From Periplaneta americana (lineage: Eukaryota > Arthropoda > Insecta > Blattodea > Blattidae), in the NCBI RefSeq assembly GCF_040183065.1, contig NC_091123.1:105924321-105988320 (forward strand): a stretch of DNA of 64,000 nt, in the 5' to 3' direction. A program made the position numbers and the translations under genes. How positions within the stretch are numbered: the stretch's first letter is position 1; each line of letters opens with the position of its first letter. Below, in pieces: positions 1 through 10,720 of the stretch. Below the pieces are notes generated by a model. The model was not told the origin of the DNA and made no database searches. It saw nothing but the letters and a program-made list of their open reading frames with translations.

Positions 1-420
1 TTGCACCATAACACAGCAGTCCAGACAAGAAATGGACTGGAAAATGTCAGGCATGAAAGATTGAGGAAGAAGGACAGTAAGAAGGAGTTTGCAAAAATTA
101 ATCTTCTGTTCAGAAGACCTGCATATGGACCTCAACTAGAATTACAGCATAGGGAAATTCGTCTTCATTGTACAACGCAGCACCAGGGGTGGGCTCCAGA
201 GCAGTAGGTCTCTGTCCTCTTCACTAATGAGAGCCATTTTAATCTCAGGTCTGCTATGGACAAGAAAGGGTGTGGAGAAGGCCTGAAGAGAGCTACTTGC
301 CCGTTGTTTTCTCCTTAAGGACTCTATGTGGGGACATCTCAGTAATGCTGTGGGCTGGCATCAGCAGTGTGGCCCACACTGAAGTGGTGTTCATCGATTG
401 CAAGACTCTCAGGTATAGTT
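1..420 (+). pseudogene. Tc1-like transposase fragment (N-terminal to central part)
   Basis: Decayed reading frames resemble a Tc1/mariner-superfamily transposase. A stretch like 'WAPEQWSSVLFTNESHFNL' around 186-245 matches the usual 'W..VLF.DES.F' block that carries the first catalytic Asp. A segment like 'MLWAGIS' follows near 343-362, where the family has 'VMVWGGIS'. Stops and frame changes interrupt it, and the left end runs off the window. The similarity stops near position 420, just before the next block of the same domain, which is found at 3.1 kb. It is a dead copy and probably lies in an intron of the glutaredoxin gene. Confidence 0.65.
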
Positions 421-704
421 ACCCTTAAAAGGAATGAGACGACTCTTGGTCGTCGGAAGTTAAAGTTCTACAGTGCGGTTCACTCAATATCGACGTAACA
501 ATAAATACCATGACATATACAACAAGAATTGTTACAAGGACCACAACAAGGACAAGGACCAGAATAAGAATCACAAAGAAGATAGTCATTTAAGGCCACG
601 ATTTCACAACATTGCTCGAGCCACAAAATATCATTGCTTCTCTGTACCGAATGGCAAATACCTGCTATGGGATCTACATTCTGGACTGCTGCTGTCGCTG
701 TCTT

Positions 705-775
705 GTCTCGGTAGCTCATATAGTAGCGTGTCGGTTCCACTGTATAACCGAAACGTCTCGTGTTCGATCCCAGGT
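705..775 (+). repeat. tRNA-like SINE head
   Basis: A tRNA-like segment with an A-box-like 'tagctcatatagtagcg' and a B-box 'gttcgatccc' about 33 bases later, the spacing of an internal RNA polymerase III promoter. A poly(T) run follows. No TSD was established. Probably the head of a decayed SINE, not a tRNA gene. Confidence 0.45.
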
Positions 776-966
776 AAAACTTTTTTTTTATTGTGGTGTA
801 ATTAATTTCTTCAGAGTTCCTCGACTGTCTAATTTGTCGAAAAATATGGAATACTTTATGCCCAATTTCTGGGTCTTACAAGTGGGCTGGACCTCGTCAA
901 AAAAATCTTACTTGGAAGTTAAAAGTATTCTTTCTCAAACAATAATCATAAGAAACAAAAAGAGAC

Positions 967-1066
967 CTATAAATGACAATTAAAATGTATTACATGTGCC
1001 GTCTATGCTTATCCTTAAGGATAAGCATAGACGGCACATGTAATAAATTTTAATTGTCATTTATAG
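967..1066. repeat. 100-bp near-perfect palindrome
   Basis: Two 50-base arms meet with no spacer at 1016/1017 (centre 'ccttaagg'). By eye, 49 of 50 positions pair; the one mismatch is G987 against A1046. It could extrude as a cruciform or, if transcribed, fold into a long hairpin. It sits next to a minus-strand Tc1-like remnant, so it may be a fused pair of transposon ends or a small MITE. Confidence 0.9.
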
Positions 1067-1117
1067 TAATTAGCTTATCGGCCCCATCATGCCTCTTAAA
1101 TTTTTAAAAAAGAGACG

Positions 1118-1275
1118 TGTTAACTTAAAATCTTGTCCACATGCCATCAGCTTCTATTACAGCTCTAAGTCAATCCGGCATGGATGTCACGAGATTGTGG
1201 AATAGGTTCTGATCCCCGGCGAGATCTTCCCAGGTGTCAACAACGTGATTCCACAATTCGTCCCGCTTTCGAGGG
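1118..1275 (-). pseudogene. Tc1-like transposase C-terminal fragment
   Basis: Read on the minus strand, this gives the C-terminal signature of Tc1-like transposases: 'RDELWNHVV', then 'LVTSMPD', a stop where Arg is usual, and 'LRAVIEADGMWTRF', then stop. Only about 50 residues remain. Orientation is opposite to the other Tc1 fragments in this region, so it is a separate insertion. The 100-bp palindrome lies about 50 bases beyond its 3' side, where a terminal inverted repeat would be expected. Confidence 0.65.
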
Positions 1276-1289
1276 CGTCAGTGGGTATA

Positions 1290-2530
1290 GGTGGCTATTC
1301 TGTAGTGACATAAACATAGAGTATCTCTTGGAACTTTTCCGTAAAAGTAAATGAAATTCACTCCTTGAAACTGACAACCTTAGTCGTAGCGTAATTTTTC
1401 CACCAGCATACAAGCTGAAGTAGCACAGTCATTTATAAAATTTTTGTACACAGAATTAGACTGAATTTCTATTCGACAGAATCTATAATTAATGGCTTGT
1501 CTGAACATGATAAACAAATCCTAAGTGTTTCCAGTGTCACTGAACAATTTCAAAATATTAATTTAAAAACTAAAAAAGGGTCGTAAATGCTGTATCTAAT
1601 GATTATTTACATTTATGTCTACAAAATGAATCTTGGAAAAACGTATATGATACTGGTACTACTGACATTAAGAGTAAATGTATTGTATCTTTCACTTAAT
1701 TTCAGAATCACTTCAGTGGATGTTCTCCACTCAATGTTGTGAAAAAATTCAAAAGTAAAAAAAATGTAGATAACGCAGGGACTTAAAAACCTCATGTATT
1801 AAAAAGAAGAATCTCTATGTAATGAGCTGCAATGTAATGATCCTCATGTTCTTAAATACTACAAGAAGTACAGTGTAATTTATAAAAAATTATGAAAGAG
1901 GGAAATAGAATACATTTGAATAGAAAAGTACAAAATTCAGATAATGCAATTAAAGCTATTCGGAATGTTATTAAAGTTAAACTTGTAGATATTCTAAGAA
2001 AGAAAATATTTTTTCTTTAAAACAAGTGATTATAAAGTAGAGTATTCCAAATCGATTGCAAATTCTTTTAACGTCTTATAGTATATGGTACAGAAATATT
2101 ATTGACAACTTAAACATTAAAGGTTTTGCAAAAGATACTACAATTGGTTACTTAACAGTTGTATTTAATAATTAGTATTAATATATGTAATTAGTCAATA
2201 ACTGCAACATTGCTTTTTCATTCAATCATAACATGAATAAAATTGAATGCACATTAAATTAAACACTATTGGAAACACGTGGATAAAATAGTTAAAATCA
2301 ACTGAAGGGGTGAGAATGAAATAATCCAAAGCCACACTTTTAACAAAAAGTGTTTTGTGCGAGTGCATTTCTTACACATATGGGAAAGCTACTAATAAAA
2401 TATTGTAATAATTACTCAGCAAATGACATAGCCTAAGGACTCTAAACCTTTGTAAAAGTTTGTCCGTGTGGCTTAGGAATATTTTTTAATTTCATTTTAA
2501 TTGTTAGTTTTTAATATATATGCATTTACA
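1290..2530. other. AT-rich stretch, no feature recognised
   Basis: No coding-like frame, RNA gene or inverted repeat could be supported. Probably intron sequence upstream of the glutaredoxin exon. Confidence 0.5.
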
Positions 2531-2537
2531 TTGTATA

Positions 2538-2604
<67 letters not shown>
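2538..2604. repeat. (GT)n-(TA)n microsatellite
   Basis: An uninterrupted GT run passes directly into a TA run of more than 40 bases. Confidence 0.95.
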
Positions 2605-2608
<4 letters not shown>

Positions 2609-2757
2609 GCATTCACTAGATTAACGTTTATAATATTATAACTTGTAATTTTGTCTTGTCTGTGATCATTAACACTTAATCTCAGGACTTTGTAAAACTC
2701 TATTTCAACGTTACTTAGCTATTTGAACATTATTTAGACAAAAAAAAAATCGTTGAT

Positions 2758-2835
2758 GTAGACTGAGAATCGAACTCGCTCTCTTCTACACAACAGGCAG
2801 AAGTCTTAGCGTCTGAGCTATTGAAATGACTCGAA
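2758..2835 (-). repeat. tRNA-like SINE head, minus strand
   Basis: On the minus strand there is an A-box-like 'atagctcagacgctaagac' and a B-box 'gagttcgattctc' at pol III promoter spacing, followed by poly(A) (the poly(T)-facing run at 2742-2750). Decayed SINE. No clear TSD found. Confidence 0.5.
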
Positions 2836-3098
2836 AGTTTTCCTTTCTGTGCGGAGTGTCGATCTAGTCATGAAGGTCCATTGTCGATTTAAGTACACGA
2901 TTTACATATATATTTATATTTTATTTACGTAATATTATCATATTTTTTGCAGTATTTGAAGTGAATTTCGGAACGATGGTAGTAACAAACCAAATAGCCT
3001 GCATTTAAGTAACTCAATATTCGTTATCTTGTGTATCAGTGCTCTGGTCTCCGATCATGCGCAGTGTCTTACATCTGAGACTTAAGAATATTCAATCG

Positions 3099-3232
3099 TC
3101 TCATCCTTTTCTAGGGAAACTGTACATCAAAGAGGTCATGGAGGACCATGTGATGTCGTTTTCATTTTTCATTGGCCAGAACTTCACACTGATGCACGAT
3201 AATGCCTGTTTGCATACTGCTCTGTGTTGTGC
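3099..3232 (+). pseudogene. Tc1-like transposase fragment (central block)
   Basis: An open stretch reads 'LYIKEVMEDHVMSF' then 'IGQNFTLMHDNACLHTA'. This is the block containing the second catalytic Asp of Tc1-like transposases ('..iG.nf..mhDNA..Ha'). It begins almost exactly where the 1-420 fragment ends and stops before the 'DWP..SPDLNPIEHVWD' block, which is found at 5.95 kb. The three pieces may belong to one broken element. Confidence 0.7.
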
Positions 3233-3593
3233 AATACCTGTGGTGGGGTGTGATTTGAAGACCTGTGATTTTGTCGCTGTGACAGGTTTGTCATTGGTTC
3301 CGACTGTGAATTCCAAATCACAGTTCCGAGAAATCACCATCTCCAACTGATATGTGTTTCATAGTGATGGTGAAAAATTAGGATCGGAAATTATCTTTTT
3401 GGAAAAAGTAAGGTATCCACCAATACAAATATTTGAGAAGAACATTTTTGGAGGAGAAAAAGATATTATTGCGAAAATTAGCAGCCATTATATTAGTTCT
3501 TTGATGTTAATAGCTAGTATATTTAAAATGGGTCTTAAAATATAAATACACACACACGTTCTACCAAAGTTCAGACAACTGCAAGTCAGAAAG

Positions 3594-3672
3594 TTAACTT
3601 GAAAGACAACGTAACTGGGGTCCATTAACTTGAAGGACAACATAACTGAGATCTATTAACTTGAGATCTAAT
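3594..3672. repeat. 31-bp tandem repeat, about 2.3 copies
   Basis: The start 'ttaacttga' recurs at 3594, 3625 and 3656, an exact 31-base period, with 'gacaac.taact' shared by the first two units. Confidence 0.8.
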
Positions 3673-3895
3673 TAATTACACTATCTAACATGAAATTTAC
3701 CTCCGTGAAGATAATATATATCTTTAATCCATTTTCACGCGTAGATTCTGAAAACAATGCTTAAAATGTCACATCATGTCACAATTTTGAGATGTTTTAG
3801 ATATCCTACATCGAAAATGAGTTTGCGTGCCACCTGGTAACATGTGTGTCATATGTTGGCTACCCCTGTCCTACACGATTACTTACATACTTACA

Positions 3896-4082
3896 CTAAG
3901 GTTGCGGGTTCAATCCCGGGCCAAGTCGATGGCATTTAAGTGTGCTTAAATGCGACAGGCTCATGTCAGTAGATTTACTGGCATGTAAAAGAACTCCTGC
4001 GGGACAAAATTCCAGCACATCCGGCGACGCTGATATAACCTCTGCAGTTGCGAGCGTCGTTAAATAAAACAAAACAAGATTT
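3896..4082 (+). mobile_element. SINE with 13-bp TSD
   Basis: A tRNA-like B box ('gggttcaatccc') is followed by a body containing 'catgtaaaagaactcctgcg' and 'gcgagcgtcgttaaataaaa', a widespread insect SINE type in my memory. It is bounded by a perfect 13-base direct repeat 'ttacatacttaca' (3883-3895 and 4083-4095). The A-rich end is on the right, giving plus orientation. The A-box half seems missing, so it is 5' truncated. Confidence 0.85.
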
Positions 4083-4352
4083 TTACATACTTACAAAATA
4101 TAAAGATGAAAATGTATTATTTGTTATACCATCTAACCAAGTCTTTGTTAGTTATCAGGATACCAGTAATAAATCTGTCTTTTCTTCTAGAAGTAGGCAC
4201 CACAAAGAGATAAACCCAGGTAGAGACCAGTCTGGTACTTCTAATGGGATTGTAAAGTAAAATTATTTCCTGCTTAAAATGTGATGTAACTTATGTAAGA
4301 ATATATGTTTCTGTGTAGACATTAATGGTTTAATGAGTGAATAGGGGTTGAG

Positions 4353-4990
4353 CATAATACAGATGACTGGCGATTGGTTATAGATTCATCTAAATTTAGC
4401 TTAAAAGCAGTGTTACTTCATAATTGTAACGAATTTCCATCTGTTCCGGTTTTATATTCTGTAGGTCTTAAAGAAAGTTATGAAAGTATGCGTGTTTTAC
4501 ACAAAATATTGTTTGCGTATTTACAATGCATGTTTCCACAGCTACATACTGTATGCAAAATTGAAATAAGGGATTTTTATTGGACCTCAAGTAAGAAAAC
4601 TCATGGAGGACGAAATGTTTGAGAAAAATTTACAAATAGTTGAATTAGCAGCTTGGCAATCATCTTAAAGAGTTGTTCGTGGTTTTCTCGGAAACACAAA
4701 AGAAAAAAGAACTATAAAACTTTGGTGTTAAATTTGTTGAAATGTTACAAAAACATGGGATGTCGAAAATCTCTGAAAATCCATTTTCTTCATTCACATA
4801 TAAACTTTTTTTCTGGAAAATCTGGGTGATGTTAGTGATCAACAAGAGGAATAGTTTCATCAAGACATTTCCATCATGGGGAAGAGGTACCAAGGTCGTA
4901 AGGATCCAGTAATGATTGGAGATTACTGTTGGTTTCTAGTGAGGGTGAGCAGGCAGGAGTACAAGAGAAAATCACATATTACAAAACACT
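4353..4990 (+). pseudogene. Relic of a repeat-encoded protein of unknown function
   Basis: The frame at 4374-4622 gives 'DWRLVIDSSKFSLKAVLLHN' then 'YSVGLKESYESM'. Later frames give 'KLMEDEMFEKNLQIVELAAW', 'SLKIHFLHSH', 'FHQDISIMGKRYQG' and 'GDYCWFL'. I recall these blocks from a repeat-borne protein found many times in aphid, hydra and mollusc genomes. Its biochemical role is not known to me. Blocks between the N-terminal and C-terminal parts are missing, and several stops and frameshifts are present, so the copy is dead. No terminal repeats could be tied to it. Confidence 0.55.
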
Positions 4991-5079
4991 TTTAAGCAAA
5001 GTTACAGGTATATTCCTTTAAAATATAGCCCAAATATTATTTTATGCATATAAAATTACATTTGTGAATTAATCTTAAT

Positions 5080-5395
5080 CTAGCATGAATACGTCATTAT
5101 AATATAAAGAGTTCGCGGGAAAAACAATGAATGTCACATTTCTGTTAAGGATTAGATAATGATCTAATTGAATCTATAACTGCAAGATGTAGTGCTGTTT
5201 CTATAGAAAATATAGGAAAGGATTACTGTATTCGTGGTGATAATTCTCCTTTTTACCATTTTTCATAAGAACAACATTAAATTTCGTAGTGATCCATTGA
5301 ATTAGATAATGACATCAACCTTAACAAAACTGTGACATTCATCGTTTTTCCCAAACTCTTCATTTATTATATCATAAGAATTAATCTAACATAAT
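5080..5395. repeat. Foldback element with about 95-bp arms
   Basis: The left arm (about 5080-5172, containing 'gggaaaaacaatgaatgtca') and the right arm (about 5295-5392, containing 'tgacattcatcgtttttccc') are imperfect reverse complements. The loop is about 120 bases. No coding frame lies inside. Most likely a foldback MITE. Confidence 0.75.
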
Positions 5396-5947
5396 ATTTT
5401 ATCTGAAACCTCATGTGAGATCTAAATGTGTTTATATCTTTTTAACCTGACGTGATATGACATTCCTATGGCGATTTTCAAAATCAGCGTGACTTTTTCG
5501 TCAAGAATCACCAATTTTTATGATGGAGGTATGATAAAAAAATTGTTGGGTAGTTTTATCTTTTCACTCTAAAGGTTTACTTCAACAATTCTTTGATACT
5601 AAAACTACACATTGAGCTCTCTATATTCTTCCACAAATGATTCACCTAATCATTCGTAAATATTCTTGCTTGAATATATGCACCCACACATCACACTAAT
5701 ACAGTTCAGAGCGTTTTTTATTTTTAGTATACTATCAGTACTAAATCACTATTGTTGATATAAAACATGGCATCGGAATATCAATTCAATTTGCAGAAGA
5801 GTGGTAAACATCAGCATCTGTTGGCTCATGATGAGAAACATTCACAATCACCAAGAATCATCCGAACTCAAAAATCACACTGTGACAAAACCGCTTTTAT
5901 TTATGACAACTATTTTTCTGGAGCTGTGACAGAAAAACGGTGTCACA

Positions 5948-6215
5948 CCTTGCCTCTAACTTGCAGGAAGTTGGAATACGAACCTTGGACTGGCCAGCTT
6001 ATGGTCCCGTCATAAATCACGTAAATCCTATTGAGCATGTGTGAGATATGCTTGGAAGGTATGTCTGACGAAGTGACATTAACACCTTTGTGCAGTTGAG
6101 GGCATCATTAATGTAAGAATGGGATATCATCTATCAAGAGGCCCTCCATGGTTAGTGGACAGTATGTCAGAAAGGCCATCTGGGACACCAGAGGTAGAAA
6201 CACCTGATTTTTGTG
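5948..6215 (+). pseudogene. Tc1-like transposase C-terminal fragment
   Basis: With one frame change the plus strand reads 'LQEVGIRTLDWPAYGP' then 'NHVNPIEHVWDMLGR', then 'EWDIIYQEALHGLVDSM'. This is the C-terminal third of a Tc1-like transposase, including the block with the third acidic residue region. It continues where the 3.1-kb fragment stops. It carries an in-frame stop and lost motifs (Asn-His-Val-Asn in place of the usual SPDLN). Confidence 0.7.
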
Positions 6216-7065
6216 ATTATGACCTCAAGAGATGCAATATACACATTAATTTTGTTTTGATTGGTCTTCATTGACAAAATCGTGATTAGTTTATGTAATT
6301 ATTATGGCACTAAAGAATCAACGATTTCTCCAGATTCTCTACATTACAGAGCTATAATGGACATTTTTGCCAAAACGTTTCAATATGTGCTTTTAATTAT
6401 GGAAAATAAAATTATATTATGCATTTGAAGGGGAATAAAAACCTTCAAAACATGCATTTATGCAAAATAAAGTTGGCTTCATTCAAATGTAAAATTCAGT
6501 GTTGACGGCACTGTAATCAAGAAGTAATTGTGGTTGTAGATCAGAAATCCATTTTGGTCATAGAGAAATACACGGATGTATTGTTGGTTTTCCATCTTTC
6601 CGTCTGTTGTCCATCTCTGGTTCCTACTTAAAGCAGGAATAGTACATTTTTATCCAAGGAATCACTATCACTGTAAGCCCTTATCTTGAGATTTGAAATA
6701 TTGTTAATGGAGGTTGCAACTCTTTGATACTGTTTCTTTAGTGCTTCATTATCAGAAGACTTGGGCTGGAGGAGACATATCTGAAGTCTGCTGATGTGTG
6801 ATTTTTACTGACAGTTCAATAAAGACGAAGGTTTAAATTTCTTTGCTATTGGTCTGCAAAGTTTGTTAAATAGATTTTAATCTACTTTAATTTAGAATGC
6901 TCCTTGTTAATATTATTATACTATTGTTGTTGTTATTATTATTAATTGTAATTATCGAGTGTAATTAGTTACCACTGGCCCATTTGCAGTGTGAATAAAT
7001 ACACATACTTTATTGCTTCTATTTGCACAATCTTACTAATTTAAATTTATTTACTTTTGTTTCAG
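6216..7065. other. Presumed GLRX5 intron sequence
   Basis: No second coding block was recognised. The stretch ends in a pyrimidine-rich 'acttttgtttcag' splice acceptor directly before the glutaredoxin exon. The upstream exon that should carry the CGFS active site was searched for by eye from 1 to 7065 and not found, so it probably lies left of the window. Confidence 0.5.
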
Positions 7066-7262
7066 GAATAAAAGTGTATTCGAACTGGCCAACAATCCCC
7101 CAGGTTTTTATAGGAGGTGAATTTGTTGGAGGCTGTGACATCATGCTACAGATGCACCAGAATGGAGAGCTAATAGAAGAATTGCGCAAAGCTGGTATTA
7201 AATCTGCCTTACTAGATAAAGTCACACAGCAACAGACATCAAAGGCAGATGGCAGCAAATAA
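7066..7262 (+). CDS. GLRX5: Glutaredoxin-related protein 5 (monothiol glutaredoxin), last coding exon
   Basis: The exon follows a strong acceptor (ends 'tttcag' at 7065), starts with the last two bases of a split codon and ends at TAA 7260-7262. It encodes about 65 C-terminal residues with '[20 protein letters not shown]', closely matching the GLRX5 family. The TIP turn with its cis-proline and the GGCD loop both belong to the glutathione and Fe-S binding groove. The downstream helix '[13 protein letters not shown]' is also typical. Family members are mitochondrial CGFS glutaredoxins that pass Fe-S clusters from the assembly scaffold to target proteins. The CGFS cysteine lies on an upstream exon outside this window. 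The short Lys/Ser-rich C-terminus is lineage variable. No lesion was seen, so this looks functional. Confidence 0.93.
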
Positions 7263-7459
7263 AAGTCATACTATTGTACAAAAATGTATTAATATTTTAT
7301 TAATATTTTATGTGTAGCAGTTTGTGAAAAGTGAACTTCTGGCAGGAAAGCTGTATAAATTATTTGATACCTGAGTACCCCATTCTCAGCATATGTTCTT
7401 GTTATGCATAGTTTCATGTAAGATAGATCCGAATTGCCTTCTGCTTTACTTTTATTGTA

Positions 7460-7465
7460 AATAAA
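7460..7465 (+). terminator. Polyadenylation signal of GLRX5
   Basis: A canonical AATAAA lies 198 bases after the GLRX5 stop codon and is followed by T-rich sequence. It is the first AATAAA downstream, so a short 3' UTR ending near 7480 is likely. Confidence 0.6.
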
Positions 7466-7480
7466 CTATATAACTTGGTC

Positions 7481-8149
7481 TGGTTCGTATTTATTTTCCT
7501 TCTGTTACAAGTGATATTGTCATCTAATGTAATAGCAGTATATTGCATTTTTGTCGGCTGTAGTGTATGTAGTATTTAAGACATTTTATCGCCTATAGGC
7601 CAAAGTCGTGGTCTTATATTCTATTTAAGTATGCATATCTCTCCCAAGACTATATCATGCCATATATTGTCTTGAGTGGAGGCCAGTAAAATTGATCATG
7701 TTTTAGGAATGCTGCAGCTACTGTGTCTGCTGTGTAAAATTAAAATTCTGTGAAAGAATAACAAGATCAATTGTATTTCTGGTCAGCATAAAAGGCTTAA
7801 AGAAGAAAAAGGAGAAGCAAAATTGATATACTGTATTTCATATGACTCACTCAACTGATTATTGCTACTGAAAACTTTTCTTCTTTGGATAGATGTGTGT
7901 TAAATAGAACATCTACATGTGTGCACAGAGTTCATCAGTTGCCATTGGTAAAGTATTGCCATTGGTATCATAGTTCTCACAAAGGGGAGGGAGAGGAATT
8001 CAATAAGATATTGCAGGATTTAAGCTTATCGTTTTTGAATATATTGACAAGTACATAATAATAAGCAAAACATGAAAATTTGGGCTTCAGAATATTCACG
8101 TTTCATATCAGAGGATGTAAGAAACAGATAAAGTTTGTGCGTTATTTTA
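7481..8149. other. Intergenic stretch, nothing recognised
   Basis: AT-rich sequence downstream of GLRX5. No coding similarity, RNA gene or clear repeat structure could be supported. Confidence 0.4.
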
Positions 8150-8530
8150 ATGTTTCATACTGCTTGATTGGACCCTTCTTTACTGAATGAACAGTGCAAT
8201 GTAACAGCTCTCTTGACATGTTGGAAAGTTTAGTGTATCTACAGCTGGAAGAACTTTAGGCAAATGCCTTCTTCCAGCAAGCTTACACCCTTCCACATAG
8301 GGCATTGGTTGTGTGTGCATCTCTCAATGTCAAGGTGGATTGGCCATGTTGGACCAATATCTTGATATTTAGATAATCTGATCACTCCCTGTGATTTCTT
8401 CCTTTGAGGATTTGTAAAGGACTGTGTATACAGCATCCCAGTAGCTGACATTGATGACCTGAAGATAAGAATCAAAGCTCAATTCAAATTGATGTGGATG
8501 TGCTTGAACATACTTGTAGGGAGAGGATTT
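8150..8530 (+). pseudogene. mariner-like transposase fragment (DDE C-terminal half)
   Basis: Broken frames resemble the catalytic C-terminal half of a mariner-like transposase. 'GPFF' is followed by a degenerate 'QQACTLPHRALVV' (family: 'QDGAPPH...VR..L'), a lost 'SPDLTP.DFF' region, and 'RICKGLCIQHPSS' (family: '.VKD.VY..p..'). Many stops; an old dead copy. A similar remnant on the other strand lies at 16.3-17.1 kb. Confidence 0.55.
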
Positions 8531-9740
8531 AGAATATCACTTAACATTTTATATACTACTGTAACTACGGGAAACATTTATTTATTTACTTATTATTTAT
8601 TTACTTTTTGCTCTCATAATATACCTAGCTGTAAGTCTGTTGCTTAGATTAATTTTATATTTGTTATCAATCAATCAATCATTGTGTCTAGCTGTTTGCT
8701 GACAACATAAGAACCACTGTAGTCTTTTCAGGTCTTGTTTTTCATGTGTTTTATTTGTTATAAAAGTTTCAAAAATAGTTTTCGTGTACATCATAGTTAT
8801 TCTTCTAATCACATTACTAATGCCTTGCAGAATACATCAGTATGTACAGAGAGTTTCTGTACAAACCAGTTCCACTCCAACCTCTACCTAATAGAATCTG
8901 TTGGCAGTGAGTGGTCATACACTGGCTTATGAACAGGTCCATACATAGACAGGTCTCCCTTCATCCTTTACTATTTAACTTTCTTGGAACAGGCACTCTA
9001 TACTACTATCACTAAGCTGACAGAACATGACCTGGGAACTGTCTGTGTAAGAACTCTCTGTGCTTAGAAACATTATATTCATTCTCTTGAGTCTTTATTG
9101 ATTAGTCTATTGAAAGACAAATCCTGGTACTTTTATTTATGGTATCACATGAACTTAAGTCTTTCGACAATAGAGTAGTTTAATAGATTACGGTCTTGTC
9201 TTGGGAAGAATGTTAAATTTGTTTTTCTGTGTAGATAAATGGATGTGAAGTACCGGAAATTATGTGAGAGGAGGAACAATTTCAGTATTATTTCTGTTCT
9301 TTATTATGAAGTATCCATGTGGTGCCATAATAGGAAAGTATCCAAATTATTATTAGAATGTACAGTAAAATTATATATTTTTCCCTCGTTTAGATCATTA
9401 TATATGGGGATGAAGTTATTGAATTCTAGTTGAAGTATTGAAAACTGAAGTATAATTGGAGATTCTACAAATATACCCTCTAAGTTCTGAAGACTTGGAA
9501 GCTTCAGTGTGTGTGACTTTTTAAAATATGTCTCGGAATAGTAATGTTGAAACTGGATACGCTAAACTAATGAAAGAGGACATAAGACTGTCCTATTTGT
9601 CTGGTTTTGATTTTTCACTGGAGAAAAAAAATAAGAATTGCATTCTGCTTACCAAATTCTTTTTAACTAAAGCGCAATAATTATGTGTTTATACTCTGAA
9701 CTTATAGTATTATTATTTCTGTATAGTCAGAGTTTTGGAA
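8531..9740. other. Intergenic stretch, possible unclassified repeat
   Basis: Contains a short TCAA tandem run (8669-8684) followed by sequence that may be a decayed repeat (to about 8990), which I could not classify. The rest shows nothing recognisable. Confidence 0.3.
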
Positions 9741-9761
9741 TATGTACAACAGAAAAATTGT

Positions 9762-10037
9762 TTATAACCACTCTTCAGCTTCAACCAGCATTTTCTCTAG
9801 CCATTTGTCATTAACTTCAACTTTATTTATGTTAGTATCTTCTGCAACTGTATTCCAATCCAGAGAGCTCTTGTCTAATAATAGTTCACCAGTACTCATT
9901 TCTTCACAGATATTTGCATCCTGTTTGGTTTCAACTTTTCCTTGTGTAATGTCCATCAGTTTTTTCTCCAGCTGTCTCTCAGCATCCCTGGTATTGGTTA
10001 CCTGTATAGCAGAATTACACACTTTATTTGATGACAT
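9762..10037 (-). CDS. Candidate small protein or terminal exon, unknown function
   Basis: A minus-strand open frame of 91 codons from ATG (10037) to TAA. The predicted peptide is hydrophilic and acidic, likely alpha-helical ('AERQLEKKLMDITQGK'), and ends 'KWLEKMLVEAEEWL'. This composition is unlike the low-complexity shadow frames around it. An in-frame stop lies about 50 bases upstream of the ATG. A pyrimidine-rich tract ending 'attatgaag' just upstream could instead be a splice acceptor, making this the last exon of a longer minus-strand gene. No family was recognised, and the opposite strand is also open by chance over this stretch. It sits between GLRX5 and KAT5. Confidence 0.35.
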   Translation of the reverse strand: MSSNKVCNSAIQVTNTRDAERQLEKKLMDITQGKVETKQDANICEEMSTGELLLDKSSLDWNTVAEDTNINKVEVNDKWLEKMLVEAEEWL

Positions 10038-10413
10038 AATATTGTCTTCATAATGGAAGCAAGAACAAATTACGCGATATAATTATTTGGAGACAGACAT
10101 GACATGAAATCTAAACTGCTTGGTAGGAAGACACAGCTTGTGTTTCTGTTGGACATAAATGGTAAGCAAGCAGTCTTTCAGTTGTCATTAGTGAAGTTTT
10201 ACAATATAAATGTCTCAGTGTACTAGGGAAGTGGATTTCATAAAAAGGATACTACTGATCATCCATATATCTCAGAACCGGAGCTGCGTGAAGTGGCTCA
10301 GCCGACAATAGCAACGCATTTGTGCAGGTGGGAGGGGATAACAGGTTTATTCAAGGTTTCGCAACGCAGTTTGTTCTGTGTTTCAGTGAAAGCGACACAT
10401 GAAGTGAAGTGAG

Positions 10414-10720
10414 AGTAATGGCAAATAATAGGCCTAATTATTCTCTTCATTCAGATGTTTATTTACGATTCATATGTCTGTACAGAATCTGCTAATGCTG
10501 TCAGAAGGTTATTTCAAGAGAATTTTCCAGGTGTTCGAGTCCCAAGTTATGGGACGATTCATAGATTAGTTAATAAATTTCGTGAAATAGGAAGTGTTAT
10601 TGATAAGCGAAAAAAGCGATGCACAATGTATAAAACGAATCCACACACTTTAGACGAACTTAAGGATAACTTTCGTTAAGAGATCAATTCAATTTCTCAA
10701 ACAACAAATTCCACAATTTG
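10414..10720 (+). pseudogene. mariner-like transposase N-terminal (HTH) fragment
   Basis: The frame at 10455-10679 gives 'MFIYDSYVCTESANAVRRLF', then 'FPGVRVPSYGTIHRLVNKFR' and 'GSVIDKRKKR'. This is the N-terminal helix-turn-helix DNA-binding part of a common insect mariner-like transposase. A start-like 'ATGGCAAATAATAGGCC' at 10419 is in another frame. The frame is broken and no catalytic domain follows. A second copy of the same N-terminus lies at 38.0 kb. Confidence 0.75.

Noticed and set aside
480-983. Overlapping open frames on both strands at 0.5-1.0 kb
   Set aside because: Low-complexity Asn/Lys/His-rich or Cys-rich peptides with no recognisable domain; probably chance frames in repeat DNA.
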